NCBI RefSeq assembly: GCF_905475345.1
Contig: NC_066591.1
Location: 4,263,501-4,327,500, forward strand
Direction: 5' to 3'
Source of the DNA: Vespula vulgaris
Lineage: Eukaryota; Arthropoda; Insecta; Hymenoptera; Vespidae
Length of the DNA: 64,000 nt
A program made the position numbers and the translations under genes. The notes below the pieces were generated by a model. That model did no database searches. It saw only the letters and a list, made by a program, of their open reading frames with translations, and was not told the origin of the DNA. Positions within the stretch are counted from its first letter, which is position 1; each line of letters starts with the position of its first letter. Positions 24,240 to 36,036 of the stretch are shown here, piece after piece.

Positions 24240-25240
24240 TAATATTTGCGTACGCGTGATAATGTGGGATGGGAGACAGAATGTTACATCGTCTCAATTC
24301 CTGAAATTTGCATTATACCCATTAGCATAAGAGCATTTTGAGTGATAACACGATAAAATTAAAATATGATTAGAGCCATTCTCGAAGGGTTCTGTTGAAT
24401 CTTCGAAAATAACTCAATAGTCTAATAGTTACACTCTTGAATCACAATTTGTGCGGGTGTCTTCGGCATATAGCCAATTCCTTGCTTCGTACTCTAATCA
24501 CTACTATAGAATATCTGATAATTATCGTTCATTACAAAAAACTAAAACCGCCCTTTATTCTAAAGCGTGGAAGAAAACTAATAAAACTAACGCAACTTTA
24601 TAACCATTTAAGCTGAAACGAAAGATCCAGAAAGCATTGAAAGAAAAACTAGAATTAGTATGTTAATTGCTGAAAATACTAAGCTAAAAATTGATTAACT
24701 TATTCTTTTTGTTGTAATTCAACAAGTCTCTTTGTCTTTTCAATGCTTCTACTCTACATTATTTTTTCAAAAGCAATGACTCTACTCTACTTTGTTCTTT
24801 CAAAAGCAGTGACTCTATAGAGACTTTTCGATTATCAATAAAATTGGTTAATCTTTATTTAAAAATATTATGAAAAATCATTGGATGCTCCTACTTACAA
24901 GCGATTATATTAATTATTAGAAAAGAAATTATACAATTTCACTTATAATTCAGAAACTATATATCGTAAATGTCTTCTTGCTCAATTTTTATTAGATCTC
25001 GTAAATATCGATTCTTATTTTCGCGAGAGACAATATTAAAAAACACAATAAAATATTTAACATTTTAAATAATTATAATTAACACGTTTGAACAAGAAGA
25101 CTTTATCCTGATCTAAGATATAAATAAAAAAAATTAGAAACCATACACGAGTAAATTTCCGAAGAAACTACTACCGAGGGCATCTTATAAATAATAATTA
25201 ATAAAGGTAGATAAGAATAAATAGAAATGACAGCGAATAT
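24240..25240. repeat. D block, diverged copy 1
   Basis: Collinear with 29870-30790 and 39590-40560. All share GTGNGATGGGA, ACTCAATAGTCTAATAGTT, GTCTTCTTGCT and CACGAGTAAAT segments. This copy is the most diverged and its internal inverted repeats are partly broken. Non-coding. It marks the left edge of the repeat array. Confidence 0.8.
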
Positions 25241-25404
25241 AAGAGGAACAGAAAAGTTTTCTGTGTGTTATTTTAAAAAATTAAGAATTTTGATATATTC
25301 AAATTATTTATCTGTGGAAATATAACTAACAATTTAAAATGTAATCAATTTAACATTTAATTGAACTTAGACAGACGAGAGATATTGTAAAAATATAGAA
25401 ATAT

Positions 25405-27043
25405 GCAGCCATTCGCCCGGTAATACTTGCGTTTTATAATTAAATGTAAACTTTAGTTACAGATGTTAAATATAATTGAGACATATATTTCGATATTTCG
25501 CAAGTACTACCGACCCAGGTCCCACCGCGTGGAGGTTGCTGCATTTCGAGACCCACGGACTAACGGTGACTCTACTTTTTACTACTTCTACTACTATCAA
25601 GAAAGCAAAGCAACGGGGCGACCTCCACTCCCGACGAATTCAAGCCTCCAAACGCTAAAATTGCAGCCCCATGCGTCTCCGCATTTGGGAACCGACTTAC
25701 GCATAGCTCAACTATCCAACACCGGAAGCTTCGATCACCACTTGAGCACGACCGGTCGTGCTTTCGCGACAAACGCCGGAACCCAAAATTGAATCTACCG
25801 CAGTCACGATACTTACGCGAGCATTCCGGAAACACTCACGCGAATATGTTGAATGCGTTAGAGCCAATTTAGGACTTAATCGCGCCCGAGAACACCAACG
25901 CCTTTGCCAGCCGACATAAGCGAGTGTCCTTCTATCTTGCCCGAACGGGAGAAAAGAAATCCTTCTACGCCTGAGGTAGAAAGATTCTTTAAACACCCGT
26001 GTAAAAATCTAAGTCCCTCGATGGTCCTTGGCCGACGGTCCTGCGGCACGTGGAAATACACGGACTAACGCGGATTCTACTCTAAAATCCGCGATCCGAG
26101 ATGCCTTTCCGCTTCGGGAGCTTCGGGCTTCGCAGCAAACTGGAGATGTATAAAACCCCGCTTACAGATCGCTCCACCGTCCACACCGTCGGCTTCAGAC
26201 ATATCGAGACACGACCGGTCGTGTCTATATTTCGATTTCAAAAATCAAAACGTAGTCCTCGGTAGGACTTAATCTCGCGTCCGCGAACACCCACACGCGT
26301 GCCGGCCGTCACGCGCGTGAGTGTTTTCTCTATCATTCGCGTACGGAAGCAAGGAGACATACCCTCCCTGCATATAATGAGAATTATATGCAGAGAGGTT
26401 CCATTAACTTCCGTGTAAAGATCCCACGATGATCCGTCACTCGGTCACCTAATCTGAAACGGAAAAAAAATAGTAGTAGTGCTAAATATAAGATCAAAAA
26501 TTAAAAAGATAATGAAAATAAAATATAAAAGCAAATATTAAAAAGATAATAAAAATTAAATGTAAGAACAAAAATTAAAAAATTAATAAAACAAATAAAA
26601 AAACAAAAATTTAAAAGTTAATAAAAGTTAAATACAAAAACAAAAATTAAAAGTATAATAGAAATTAAATATAAGAACAAAAATTATATATAAAATTATA
26701 TGCGAAAACTTCCCTGTAAAAATTTAATTTCACGATGATCGGTCCCTCGACGTTCGGTCCCTCAATGATCGAACCTGAAACAGAGAAAGTATGAAACAGA
26801 ATGAGAAACAGATATAAAGAAAATAGGAAAAGAGTAGTCAAAGAGAAAAAGGAAAAATGAACGGAAAACTTGCGTATGTACGCATGAGAAAATAGAATTC
26901 AGAACGAAGGGTGTGTATCTCGAAGCTCGGTTCAGTCGAGCAAAACCAGAATATCATAATTGAATTTGATTTTTCTTTCGTAAAAGAACGAAACCCGCCT
27001 AAGGCCCACACCCGAGGGCCCCTCCCAAGGGTCCCACCCGAGA
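25405..27043 (+). repeat. Hairpin-array unit U1
   Basis: The unit begins GCAGCCATTCGC and ends CCCACCCGAGA. Modules in order are an inverted repeat at 25418-25512 (arms CGGTAATACTTGCG and CGCAAGTACTACCG), the block CCCAGGTCCCACCGC, palindromes at 25745-25762 and 26207-26226, and a GTCCTCGGTAGGAC hairpin near 26255. A hairpin at 26368-26393 (CTGCATATAAT, loop GAGA) and a TATAAAA at about 26147 also occur. A-rich and purine-rich stretches precede the GC-rich end. Open frames here are short and overlap on both strands, and I take them as spurious. Confidence 0.85.
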
Positions 27044-27473
27044 CTAACAATTAATAAATGTTAATAATAATGATTCATATAGTAAGTAAAAGTATGTAAC
27101 TAATGTAATTATCAAAAGTATACGATTATTAAGGTATGTAAGTAATAAAAGTAAATCAGGATACATACGAATGATAGCTAACATAAGTATATTCATATAA
27201 TAGGTAAAAGTATATAATTAATGTAATTATGAAAAGTATACAATTATTAAGATATATGAGTAATAAAAGTAAATCAGGATAAATATGGACGATATCTAAC
27301 ATAAGTGGGACAGAAAAGTTTTCTGTGCATTCTCTTAGAAAATTAATTAAAAATTTTGTTATATTGAAATTTATTTATTTGTGGAAACATAACTAATAAT
27401 GTAGAATGAAAATAATTTAACGTCTAATTGAAATCAGACAGAAAAGATCTTGGAAAAATATTGAAATACGCAG
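27044..27473. repeat. A+T-rich linker between units U1 and U2
   Basis: It contains an internal near-duplication of about 130 bases (around 27065-27190 and 27185-27310: ATAAAAGTAAATCAGGATA). The same linker recurs at 35611-36036. Confidence 0.7.
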
Positions 27474-28358
27474 CCATTCGCCCGGTAGTACTTGCGTTTT
27501 ATAATTACGTATATATTTTAATGACAGATTTTTGATATAATTTAGACATAGATTTTAATCTATCACAAGTACTACCGACCCAGGTCCCACCGCTAGGAGG
27601 TTGCTGCGTCTGGGGACCCACGGGCTAACGGGGACTCTACTCTAATATTCGCGTGACCGGCGTGATCAAATAATCGGCGTTCTATAAAACGAAGTCCCCG
27701 GTAGGACTTTTAATCGCGCCCGAACACTCCCGGGAGTGTTAGAATAACGGTGACTCTACTCTAAATTCGCGTTCGCGGCGTCCACGTACCAACCGAGACT
27801 TCAGGCGGCTAACAGGAGGAGGGTCAGTCCACGCTTACGGATAGCAGATCCATACCACTCGGCAGCACACGAACCGACACACGACCGGTCATTATTCGTT
27901 TTAGCAATCAAACGAAGTCCTTTACCGTAGGACTTTTATTCGCGCCCGAGAACACCACGTCTGTGCCCGCCGACACACGCGCGAGTGTTCTACCTATTCT
28001 ACCCGTATTCGCATCTAGCAATCGATTATGAAACGAACCTTTCGACGATATATGGGAAACTCGCCGATATATCGAAAACCGCGAAGAAGAGAGAGAGGAA
28101 AAGAAACCCGGAACATGCGCGCACGTGAATATGACAAAACTCAGAAGAATAGAAAGGATATCTGGAAGTTACGATGAAACACAGGCCTGTGTGAAAACGA
28201 TGAAATTGAAATGAAAAGATGGACATAGAAAAGAAAAGAAAAGAGAAAATAAATTCGACCAGTCAGAGTAGGGAAATCGAGCTGGATTTTTCGGTACTGA
28301 AAGGAGACCCGCACAGAAGCCCACGCCCAAGGGCCCATCCCAAGGGACCCACCCGAGA
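27474..28358 (+). repeat. Hairpin-array unit U2
   Basis: The first hairpin (27483-27577) has arms CGGTAGTACTTG and CAAGTACTACCG. The GTCCCCGGTAGGAC hairpin lies near 27694. AACACTCCCGGGAGTGTT at 27723-27740 is a perfect palindrome. A GTCC-type hairpin with a longer loop lies near 27917. A purine-rich tract at about 28080-28250 comes before the CCCACCCGAGA end. Non-coding. Confidence 0.85.
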
Positions 28359-28529
28359 GAAACTATAATGATTAATCTGGAATAATTATTATATAAGTAT
28401 ACGTTTCAATAGAGAGAAGTGACTCTGAATTTATTGCTGAATATACGAAAGGTGTAAGAAACGTGAATACAAGATGCGAAATGAAATTTGGAATTACATA
28501 GAAATGATCTTGGAAAAATCTTGAAATAT

Positions 28530-29502
28530 GCAGCCATTCGCTCGGAAATACTTCCATCCCATTAAATTTAGTTACAACAAAAGTACTTCCGACCCAGGTC
28601 CCACCGCGTGGAGGTTGCTGCATGTAGAGACCCGCGGGCTAACGGGGACTTTACTCTAAAATCCGCGATCCGAGATGCCTTTCCGCTTCGGGAGCTTCGG
28701 GCTTCGCAGCAAACTGGAGATGTATAAAACCCCGCTTACAGATCGCTCCACCGTCCACACCGTCGGCTTCAGACATATCGAGACACGACCGGTCGTGTCT
28801 ATTTCGATTTCAAAAATCAAAGCGTAGTCCTCGGTAGGACTTAACCTCGCGCTCGCGAACACCCACGCGTGTGCCGGCCGTCACACGCGTGAGTGTTTTC
28901 CCTATCATTCGCGTACGGAAGCAAGGAGACATACCCTTCCTGCACATAACAAACGTTATATGCAGAGAGGTTCCTTTAACTTCCGTGTAAAAATCCCACG
29001 ATGATCCGTCCCTCGATCACCTAACCTGAGACAGAAAAAGAATCAAAGAAGAAAAGATAAACATGTAAAAATTACATGCAAAATTATATGCAAATGTACA
29101 ATTAAAATCAAATATATAATTAAACAATAATGTGAATTAAAAAATAAATTAATAATTAAATAAAATGAAAAAAAAAACAAATATACAATTAATAATTCCC
29201 TGTAAAAATTTAATTTCACGATGATCGATTCCTCGACGATCTAATCTGAAACAGATAAAACGTAAAAGATTAAGAGAAAGAGAAAGAGAAAGTGAAGGAG
29301 AAATAGAAAAAGAAAAAGGAAAAGAATAAAAGATAAGAAACACGGAACGTGAGAAAGATAGAACTCAGAAGAATGGATCTAAAGATCATTTCACCAAGTG
29401 AAAATCAGAGTATCATAAATTAGTTTAATTTTTCCTTAGTGAAAGAACGAAACCCGCCTAAGGCCCACACCCGAGGGCCCCTCCCAAGGGTCCCACCCGA
29501 GA
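28530..29502 (+). repeat. Hairpin-array unit U3
   Basis: The first hairpin is at 28543-28591 with the variant arms CGGAAATACTT and AAGTACTTCCG. TATAAAA is near 28718, the 20-base palindrome AGACACGACCGGTCGTGTCT at 28781-28800, the CTGCA hairpin at 28940-28965, and a purine-rich tract at 29270-29340. It ends at CCCACCCGAGA. Confidence 0.85.
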
Positions 29503-31400
29503 GAAGATAGAGGAGTTAATGAACAAGTTAATCAACTGTTTTAAATAATTGTTCAATCTACAATATGCATCCATAGGCTGGGTAATATTGGAATCCTGTT
29601 AGGTATCCTTCCTGTAAAAGTGAGACGAGAATATGCTATGTATTTTAATGTTCTTGTTTCATTCCCATGTGCACTTTTATTCAGTGCACTTTCAGTGGTC
29701 CTCACAATTGCCATATTTTATGCGTTTCGAAATTATTACTTTAATATAAAACTTAATTTTATAAAAATAAAATTACGGATTTAATTGAACTTTAGGAAAG
29801 AAGTATGGGAAAAATTTATTACTCGACTTTAATAATGAAAATGTATAAAATACGTAAAAATTCTATTCCCAAACGCGTGGCACTGTGAGATGGGACACGG
29901 AATGAGTATTATTAATTTCTGAAAGTGATATTATTATTATATAAGAGCATTTTGAGCGACAACATGGTATAATTAAAATATGACTAAGAGTTATTCTCGA
30001 AGTGTTCTGTCGAAACTTCGAAAATAACTCAATAGTCTAATAGTTGCCCTCTTGAGCCACAAATTGTGGGGGCCTCTTCGGCACATAGCCTCTTCTTTGC
30101 TTCGTACCCTAACAACTACTATAGAACATTTGAACTATCGTCAACTATCGCTAAGAAACTAGAACTATCTCTTATTTTAAAACGTCGAAGAAAACTAACG
30201 AATCTAACGCAACTCTAAACCAATCCTGAAACGAAAAATCGAGAAAGCATCGGTAGAGAAACGAGAATTAATATATTAATTGCTGAAAATCCTAAACTAA
30301 AAATTGATTAAGTTACTCTATGTTCTACGCGTTATGATTCTACAAGTCTCTTTATCTTTTATCAACGACTCTACTCTACTTTGTTCTTTCAAAAGCAATG
30401 ACTCTATTGAGATTTTCTTTTATTAATAAAATTGATTAATCTTTATTTAAAAATGTAATGAAAAATCATGGACGCTCCTTCTTACAAGCGATTACTCTAA
30501 TTATTAGAAAATAAATAATACAATATCGCTTGTAATCCAGAGACTATCCATCGCAAATGTCTTCTTGCTTATTCATTACTAAAATTTGCGAATATCGCGA
30601 TACTTTACTATTTTCGCGAGAGAAAATTATTTAAAAATGCATTCAAATGTTCAAAATTTCAAATAATTATAATTAACGCCTTTGAGCAAGAAGACTCTAT
30701 CCTGATCTAATAAATAAATCAAAAAATAACGAACCATTCACGAGTAAATCTCCGAAGAAATTTACTCGTGGTCACTCATTGCTCTTCTACTAATTAATTA
30801 CAACCAATCACTCGTGCCGATTCGGACCTTTCGTCCTCGACATGACTGAGTGATCGGAGGGACTTAAAAATTAACTTACTACTTTAGAAGTTCTGCGACG
30901 GCTCCAAAACACTGGACCGCGATTTAGGTCGAAATTGAGGGTGGACGATTTGTAGTTGGTTGAAAATGAGGTAGGTCGACATCGACGTTGGTCGAGATCC
31001 TCTTCAGTGATGCACTGACTCTAATTCGCGGTAGTTATTTATTAACGAACGGTCACTGAAGTTATTTCGCGAAACTCTACTATATATTATAAATACAGTC
31101 TGTACGACTGTTAAAAAATCAAAAAAACTACGCGAACAAACACTGACTCTAACGACTGCATTGCACACAGTCTACGCAAAAACACTTGTGTTTTAAATCG
31201 CGAAACGCGACCGAACAAACACTGCTTCTATTTCGCGATAAATTTATTTTAGCGATATTAACACTCGATTACATCACTGCAACGCGCGCGAATGCAACGA
31301 GGTTCTGAAACAAAAATACAAACGAAATAATTAGTATCATTGCTATAATGAAAACCGTATAAATCATTCAACAAATATACGATAGAAAAATATACTTACT
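29503..31400. repeat. D block, copy 2
   Basis: Matches 39241-41290 over nearly its whole length and 24240-25240 over its centre. Inverted repeats: GAGTTATT with AATAACTC near 29993-30032, TTACAAGCGAT with ATCGCTTGTAA near 30483-30534, and CACGAGTAAAT with ATTTACTCGTG near 30739-30770. Non-coding. Confidence 0.8.
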
Positions 31401-31429
31401 TTAAGTCTTCGTTAATACTGGCTCAAATT

Positions 31430-32040
31430 TGGCATCGTGCGAAAATTTCTAAGTCCACTCGTGAAGATAGATTTTCAAAGTCCCCCAAAGGTTCGAAAAT
31501 TTCTAAGTCCAGTCGTGGAGATAGATTTTCAAAGTCCCCCAAAGGTGCGAAAATTTCTAAGTTCACTGGTCGAAGTCCAAAGCACAACTGAACCAGAAAC
31601 TATAAATGTTGTTTCAAGGCCCGACTTTGTTGTCGTCGTTCGAAGCCGACTATCCCCACTTCGCATTTAAGTCTAAAATCAAATAAACTGTTCGTCAGTA
31701 CTTACACGAGTGGGAACCGCGAAATTTTCTAAGTTCACTCGTCGAAGTCCAAAGCACAACTGAACCAGAAACTATAAATGTTGTTTCAAGGCCCGACTTT
31801 GTTGTCGTCGTTCGAAGCCGACTATCCCCACTTCGCATTAAAGTCTAAAATCAAATAAACTGTTGTATATTTGAATTAACTGTTCGTTAATACTTGCACG
31901 AATGGCATCCGCGAAAATTTCTATGTACTCTCGTCGAATTCCAAAGCACAACTAAACTGTTAAAGTTGTTCAGAGGTCCGATTTTGTTTTCGACTCACAA
32001 AGAAAATTATCCCCACTTCACAATTTCATTTTAAATTAAA
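31430..32040 (+). repeat. Short tandem and early 192-bp-type monomers
   Basis: Two copies of a ~60-base block (AAATTTCTAAGTCCACTCGT with TTTTCAAAGTCCCCCAAAGG) are followed by monomers near 31555-31720 and 31720-31900 like those of the satellite at 41.4-44.6 kb. A more diverged monomer follows to 32040. An open frame of 77 codons crosses the block but has no sign of being a gene. Confidence 0.8.
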
Positions 32041-32070
32041 ATATTGCTCCGTTATTGAAAAAACATTGAA

Positions 32071-32255
32071 ATATGCAACTATTTGCCCGATGTTATATGA
32101 GACCTTGACAACAGTTAAAGAAGAAGGGGAGAAGAAAAAGAAAAAAGAGGAAAGGTAAAGAAAGAAGAAGAGAAAAATAGCACTGCAAAAGTACCGAAAG
32201 AGTAAACCGCCCAAAAGTCCACACCGGAAGGCCCCTCCAAAAGTTCCACCCGAGA
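32071..32255 (+). repeat. Truncated hairpin-array unit
   Basis: Starts with a diverged ATGCAACTATTTGCCCG and jumps to a purine-rich tract (32110-32180) and a diverged CCACCCGAGA end. The hairpin interior is deleted. Confidence 0.65.
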
Positions 32256-32534
32256 CAAACAACAATTAGAAGTTAACAAAAATAATTTATATAATAAATA
32301 AAAGTAAATAATTAGAATAATTAATAAAAGTATATAAGAATAAATAGGGATGATACTGAACATAAAGACGACAGAAAAGATTTCTATGCGTTCTCTTAGA
32401 AAATTAATTAAAAATTTTGTTATATTCAAATATATTTATGTGTGGAAACATAACTAACAATTGAAAATGTAATCAATTCAACGTTTAATTGAACTTAGAC
32501 AGACGAGAGATATTGTAAAAATATAGAAATATGC

Positions 32535-33846
32535 AGCCATCCGCCCGGTAATACTTGCGTTTTACGATTATATGTATAATTTAGTTACAGACTTTAAATA
32601 TAATTAAGACATAGATTTCGATATATCGCAAGTATTACCGACCCAGGTCCCACCGCTTGGAGGTTGCTGCATCAGGGGACCCACGAGCTAACGGGGACTC
32701 TACTCTCTAAGATCCGCGAGACCGGCGTGAACAAATAATCGCCGAACAAATAAAACGAAGTCCCCGGTAGGACTTTTAATCGCGCTCGGACACTCACGTG
32801 AATGTCCGAATGACTCTACTATAAAATACGCATTACCGGCGTAATTTTATCTATATATCAAGCAAATAAATCTAAGTCCACGGTAGGACACTTAATTCGC
32901 GCCCGAACACTCACGTGGTGTTAGTACAACGGTAACTCTACTCTACAGTACGCGTTCCCGGTGTTCGCGAGGTAACATGAGCGAACAGAGACATCGAGTC
33001 CGCAACGGTATCCTACTAGGGATGACGTTGAGGCCGTCAGCCTCGGATGCCCACATCCCGCCTTTAAGCACGACCGTCCGTGCCTTTCGCATTTCGAACA
33101 TTAAAACGAGGTCCACGGTAGGACCTTTAATCGCGCCCGAACACTCACGTGAGTGCTAGAATGACGGTGACTCTACTCTAATTCGCGGTCCCGCGGGGTT
33201 GCATACACCTCACCATGGACTCAGGTGACTATAGATATAAGGTGGGTCAGTCAACGGACTGAACATCCTTACAAATAGCCATAGACCATCCTCCTCAGTA
33301 GCACATAGACCGTCTCACTCTACAGTCATCCGATGACCGTATCACGACCGGTCATTTATTCGTTTTTAGCAATCAAACGAAGTCCATTATCGTAGGACTT
33401 TTAATCGCGCCCGGGAACACCACGCCTGTGCCCGCCGACACACGCGCAAATGTTCTTTCTATCTTACCCGTATTCCCGTCTAACAATCGAATATGAAACA
33501 AACCATTCGACGATACATTGAACCTGCGCCGATGTATCGAAATCAGTGCAGAACAGAAGAAGAGGAAGAGAAAGAGAAGAAAAGGAAGCCGGAACGTGCG
33601 CGCATGTTCAAACGACAGAACTCGGAAAGAAGGAGAGAAAAGAATATCTGTAAGATGGAGTGAAACACGTACACACGTGAAAAAGATGGAATTGAAAAGA
33701 AAAGAAGAGAAGAGAAAAGAAAAGAAAAGAAATGATGGACCCGATCAAAACGGGAGTACGAAACTCGAGCTCGATTGTTCGATACTGAACGGAGACCCGC
33801 ACAGAAGCCCACCCCCATGAGCCCCACCCATGGGTCCCACCCGAGA
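32535..33846 (+). repeat. Hairpin-array unit U4
   Basis: The first hairpin (32546-32640) has perfect 14-base arms, CGGTAATACTTGCG and CGCAAGTATTACCG. Three successive ~120-230-base submodules follow. Their hairpins are at 32758-32775 (AAGTCC with GGACTT), 32787-32808 (CGGACA with TGTCCG), 32874-32889, 33109-33126 (AGGTCC with GGACCT) and 33140-33157. A long purine-rich stretch (about 33540-33740) precedes the end block. Confidence 0.85.
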
Positions 33847-34018
33847 GAAACTATAATAATTAGTCTTGAATGATTATTTCAATTATTACATAGCTATGCG
33901 AATCAATGAATAAAAATGACCGTGAACTTATCGCTGAATAAATGAAAAATAGAAGAAGCAATGTAAAATATAATTTGGAATTACATAGAAAAGATTATGG
34001 AAAAGTCTTTGAAGCGTG

Positions 34019-35610
34019 CAGCCATTCGCTCGGTAATACTTGTATCTCATAAGATTTCGACATAACGCAAGTATTCCCGACCCAGGTCCCACCCCGTGGA
34101 GGTTGCTGCATCTGGAGACCCGCGGACTAACGGTGACTCTACATTTAACTACTACTACTGCTATCAAGAAAGCAAAGCAACGGGGCGACCTCCACTCCCG
34201 ACGAATTCAAGCCTCCAAACGCTAAAATTGCAGCCCCATGCGTCTCCGCATTTGGGAACCGACTTACGCATAGCTCAACTATCCAACACCGGAAGCTTCG
34301 ATCACCACTTGAGCACGACCGGTCGTGCTTTCGCGACAAACGCCGGAACCCAAAATTGAATCTACCGCAGTCACGATACTTACGCGAGCATTCCGGAAAC
34401 ACTCACGCGAATATGTTGAATGCGTTAGAGCCAATTTAGGACTTAATCGCGCCCGAGAACACCAACGCCTTTGCCAGCCGACATAAGCGAGTGTCCTTCT
34501 ATCTTGCCCGAACGGGAGAAAAGAAATCCTTCTACGCCTGAGGTAGAAAGATTCTTTAAACACCCGTGTAAAAATCTAAGTCCCTCGATGGTCCTTGGCC
34601 GACGGTCCTGCGGCACGTGGAAATACACGGACTAACGCGGATTCTACTCTAAAATCCGCGATCCGAGATGCCTTTCCGCTTCGGGAGCTTCGGGCTTCGC
34701 AGCAAACTGGAGATGTATAAAACCCCGCTTACAGATCGCTCCACCGTCCACACCGTCGGCTTCAGACATATCGAGACACGACCGGTCGTGTCTATATTTC
34801 GATATCAAAAATCAAAACGTAGTCCTCGGTAGGACTCAATCTCGCGTCCGCGAACACCCATACGCGTGCCGGCCGTCACGCGCGTGAGTGTTTTCTCTAT
34901 CATTCGCGTACGGAAGCAAGGAGACATACCCTCCCTGCATATAATGAGAATTATATGCAGAGAGGTTCCATTAACTTCCGTGTAAAGATCCCACGATGAT
35001 CCGTCACTCGGTCACCTAATCTGAAACGGAAAAAAAATAGTAGTAGTGCTAAATATAAGATCAAAAATTAAAAAGATAATGAAAATAAAATATAAAAGCA
35101 AATATTAAAAAGATAATAAAAATTAAATGTAAGAACAAAAATTAAAAAATTAATAAAACAAATATAAAAACAAAAATTAACAAGTTAATAAAAGTTAAAT
35201 ACAAAAACAAAAATTAAAAGCAGAATAGAAATTAAATATGAGAACAAAAATTATATATAAAATTATATGCGAAAACTTCCCTGTAAAAATTTAATTTCAC
35301 GATGATCGGTCCCTCGACGTTCGGTCCCTCAATGATCGAACCTGAAACAGAAAAAGTATGAAACAGAATGAGAAACAGATATAAAGAAAATAGGAAAAGA
35401 GTAGTCAAAGAGAAAAAGGAAAAATGAACGGAAAACTTGCGTATGTACGCATGAGAAAATAGAATTCAGAACGAAGGGTGTATATCTCGAAGCTCGGTTC
35501 AGTCGAGCAAAACCAGAATATCATAATTGAATTTGATTTTTCTTTCGTAAAAGAACGAAACCCGCCTAAGGCCCACACCCGAGGGCCCCTCCCAAGGGTC
35601 CCACCCGAGA
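34019..35610 (+). repeat. Hairpin-array unit U5 (near-copy of U1)
   Basis: From about 34112 it matches U1 at a constant offset of 8567 with rare differences. Palindromes are at 34312-34329 (inferred from the offset) and 34774-34793, the CTGCA hairpin with GAGA loop is at 34935-34960, and TATAAAA is near 34714. The first 90 bases differ from U1 and have a shorter first hairpin (34031-34079). Non-coding. Confidence 0.85.
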
Positions 35611-36036
35611 CTAACAATTAATAAATGTTAATAATAATGATTCATATAGTAAGTAAAAGTATGTAACTAAGGTAATTATCAAAAGTATACAATTATTAAG
35701 GTATGTAAGTAATAAAAGTAAATCAGGATACATACGAATGATAGCTAACATAAGTATATTCATATAATAGGTAAAAGTATATAATTAATGTAATTATGAA
35801 AAGTATACAATTATTAAGATATATGAGTAATAAAAGTAAATCAGGATAAATATGGACGATATCTAACATAAGTGGGACAGAAAAGTTTTCTGTGCATTCT
35901 CTTAGAAAATTAATTAAAAATTTTGTTATATTGAAATTTATTTATTTGTGGAAACATAACTAATAATGTAGAATGAAAATAATTTAACGTCTAATTGAAA
36001 TCAGACAGAAAAGATCTTGGAAAAATATTGAAATAC

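Noticed and set aside
25463..26061. Overlapping open frames of 60-110 codons in U1, repeated in U5
   Set aside because: They overlap on both strands, are preserved only because the block was recently duplicated, and have no recognisable domains. G+C-rich sequence lowers stop frequency.
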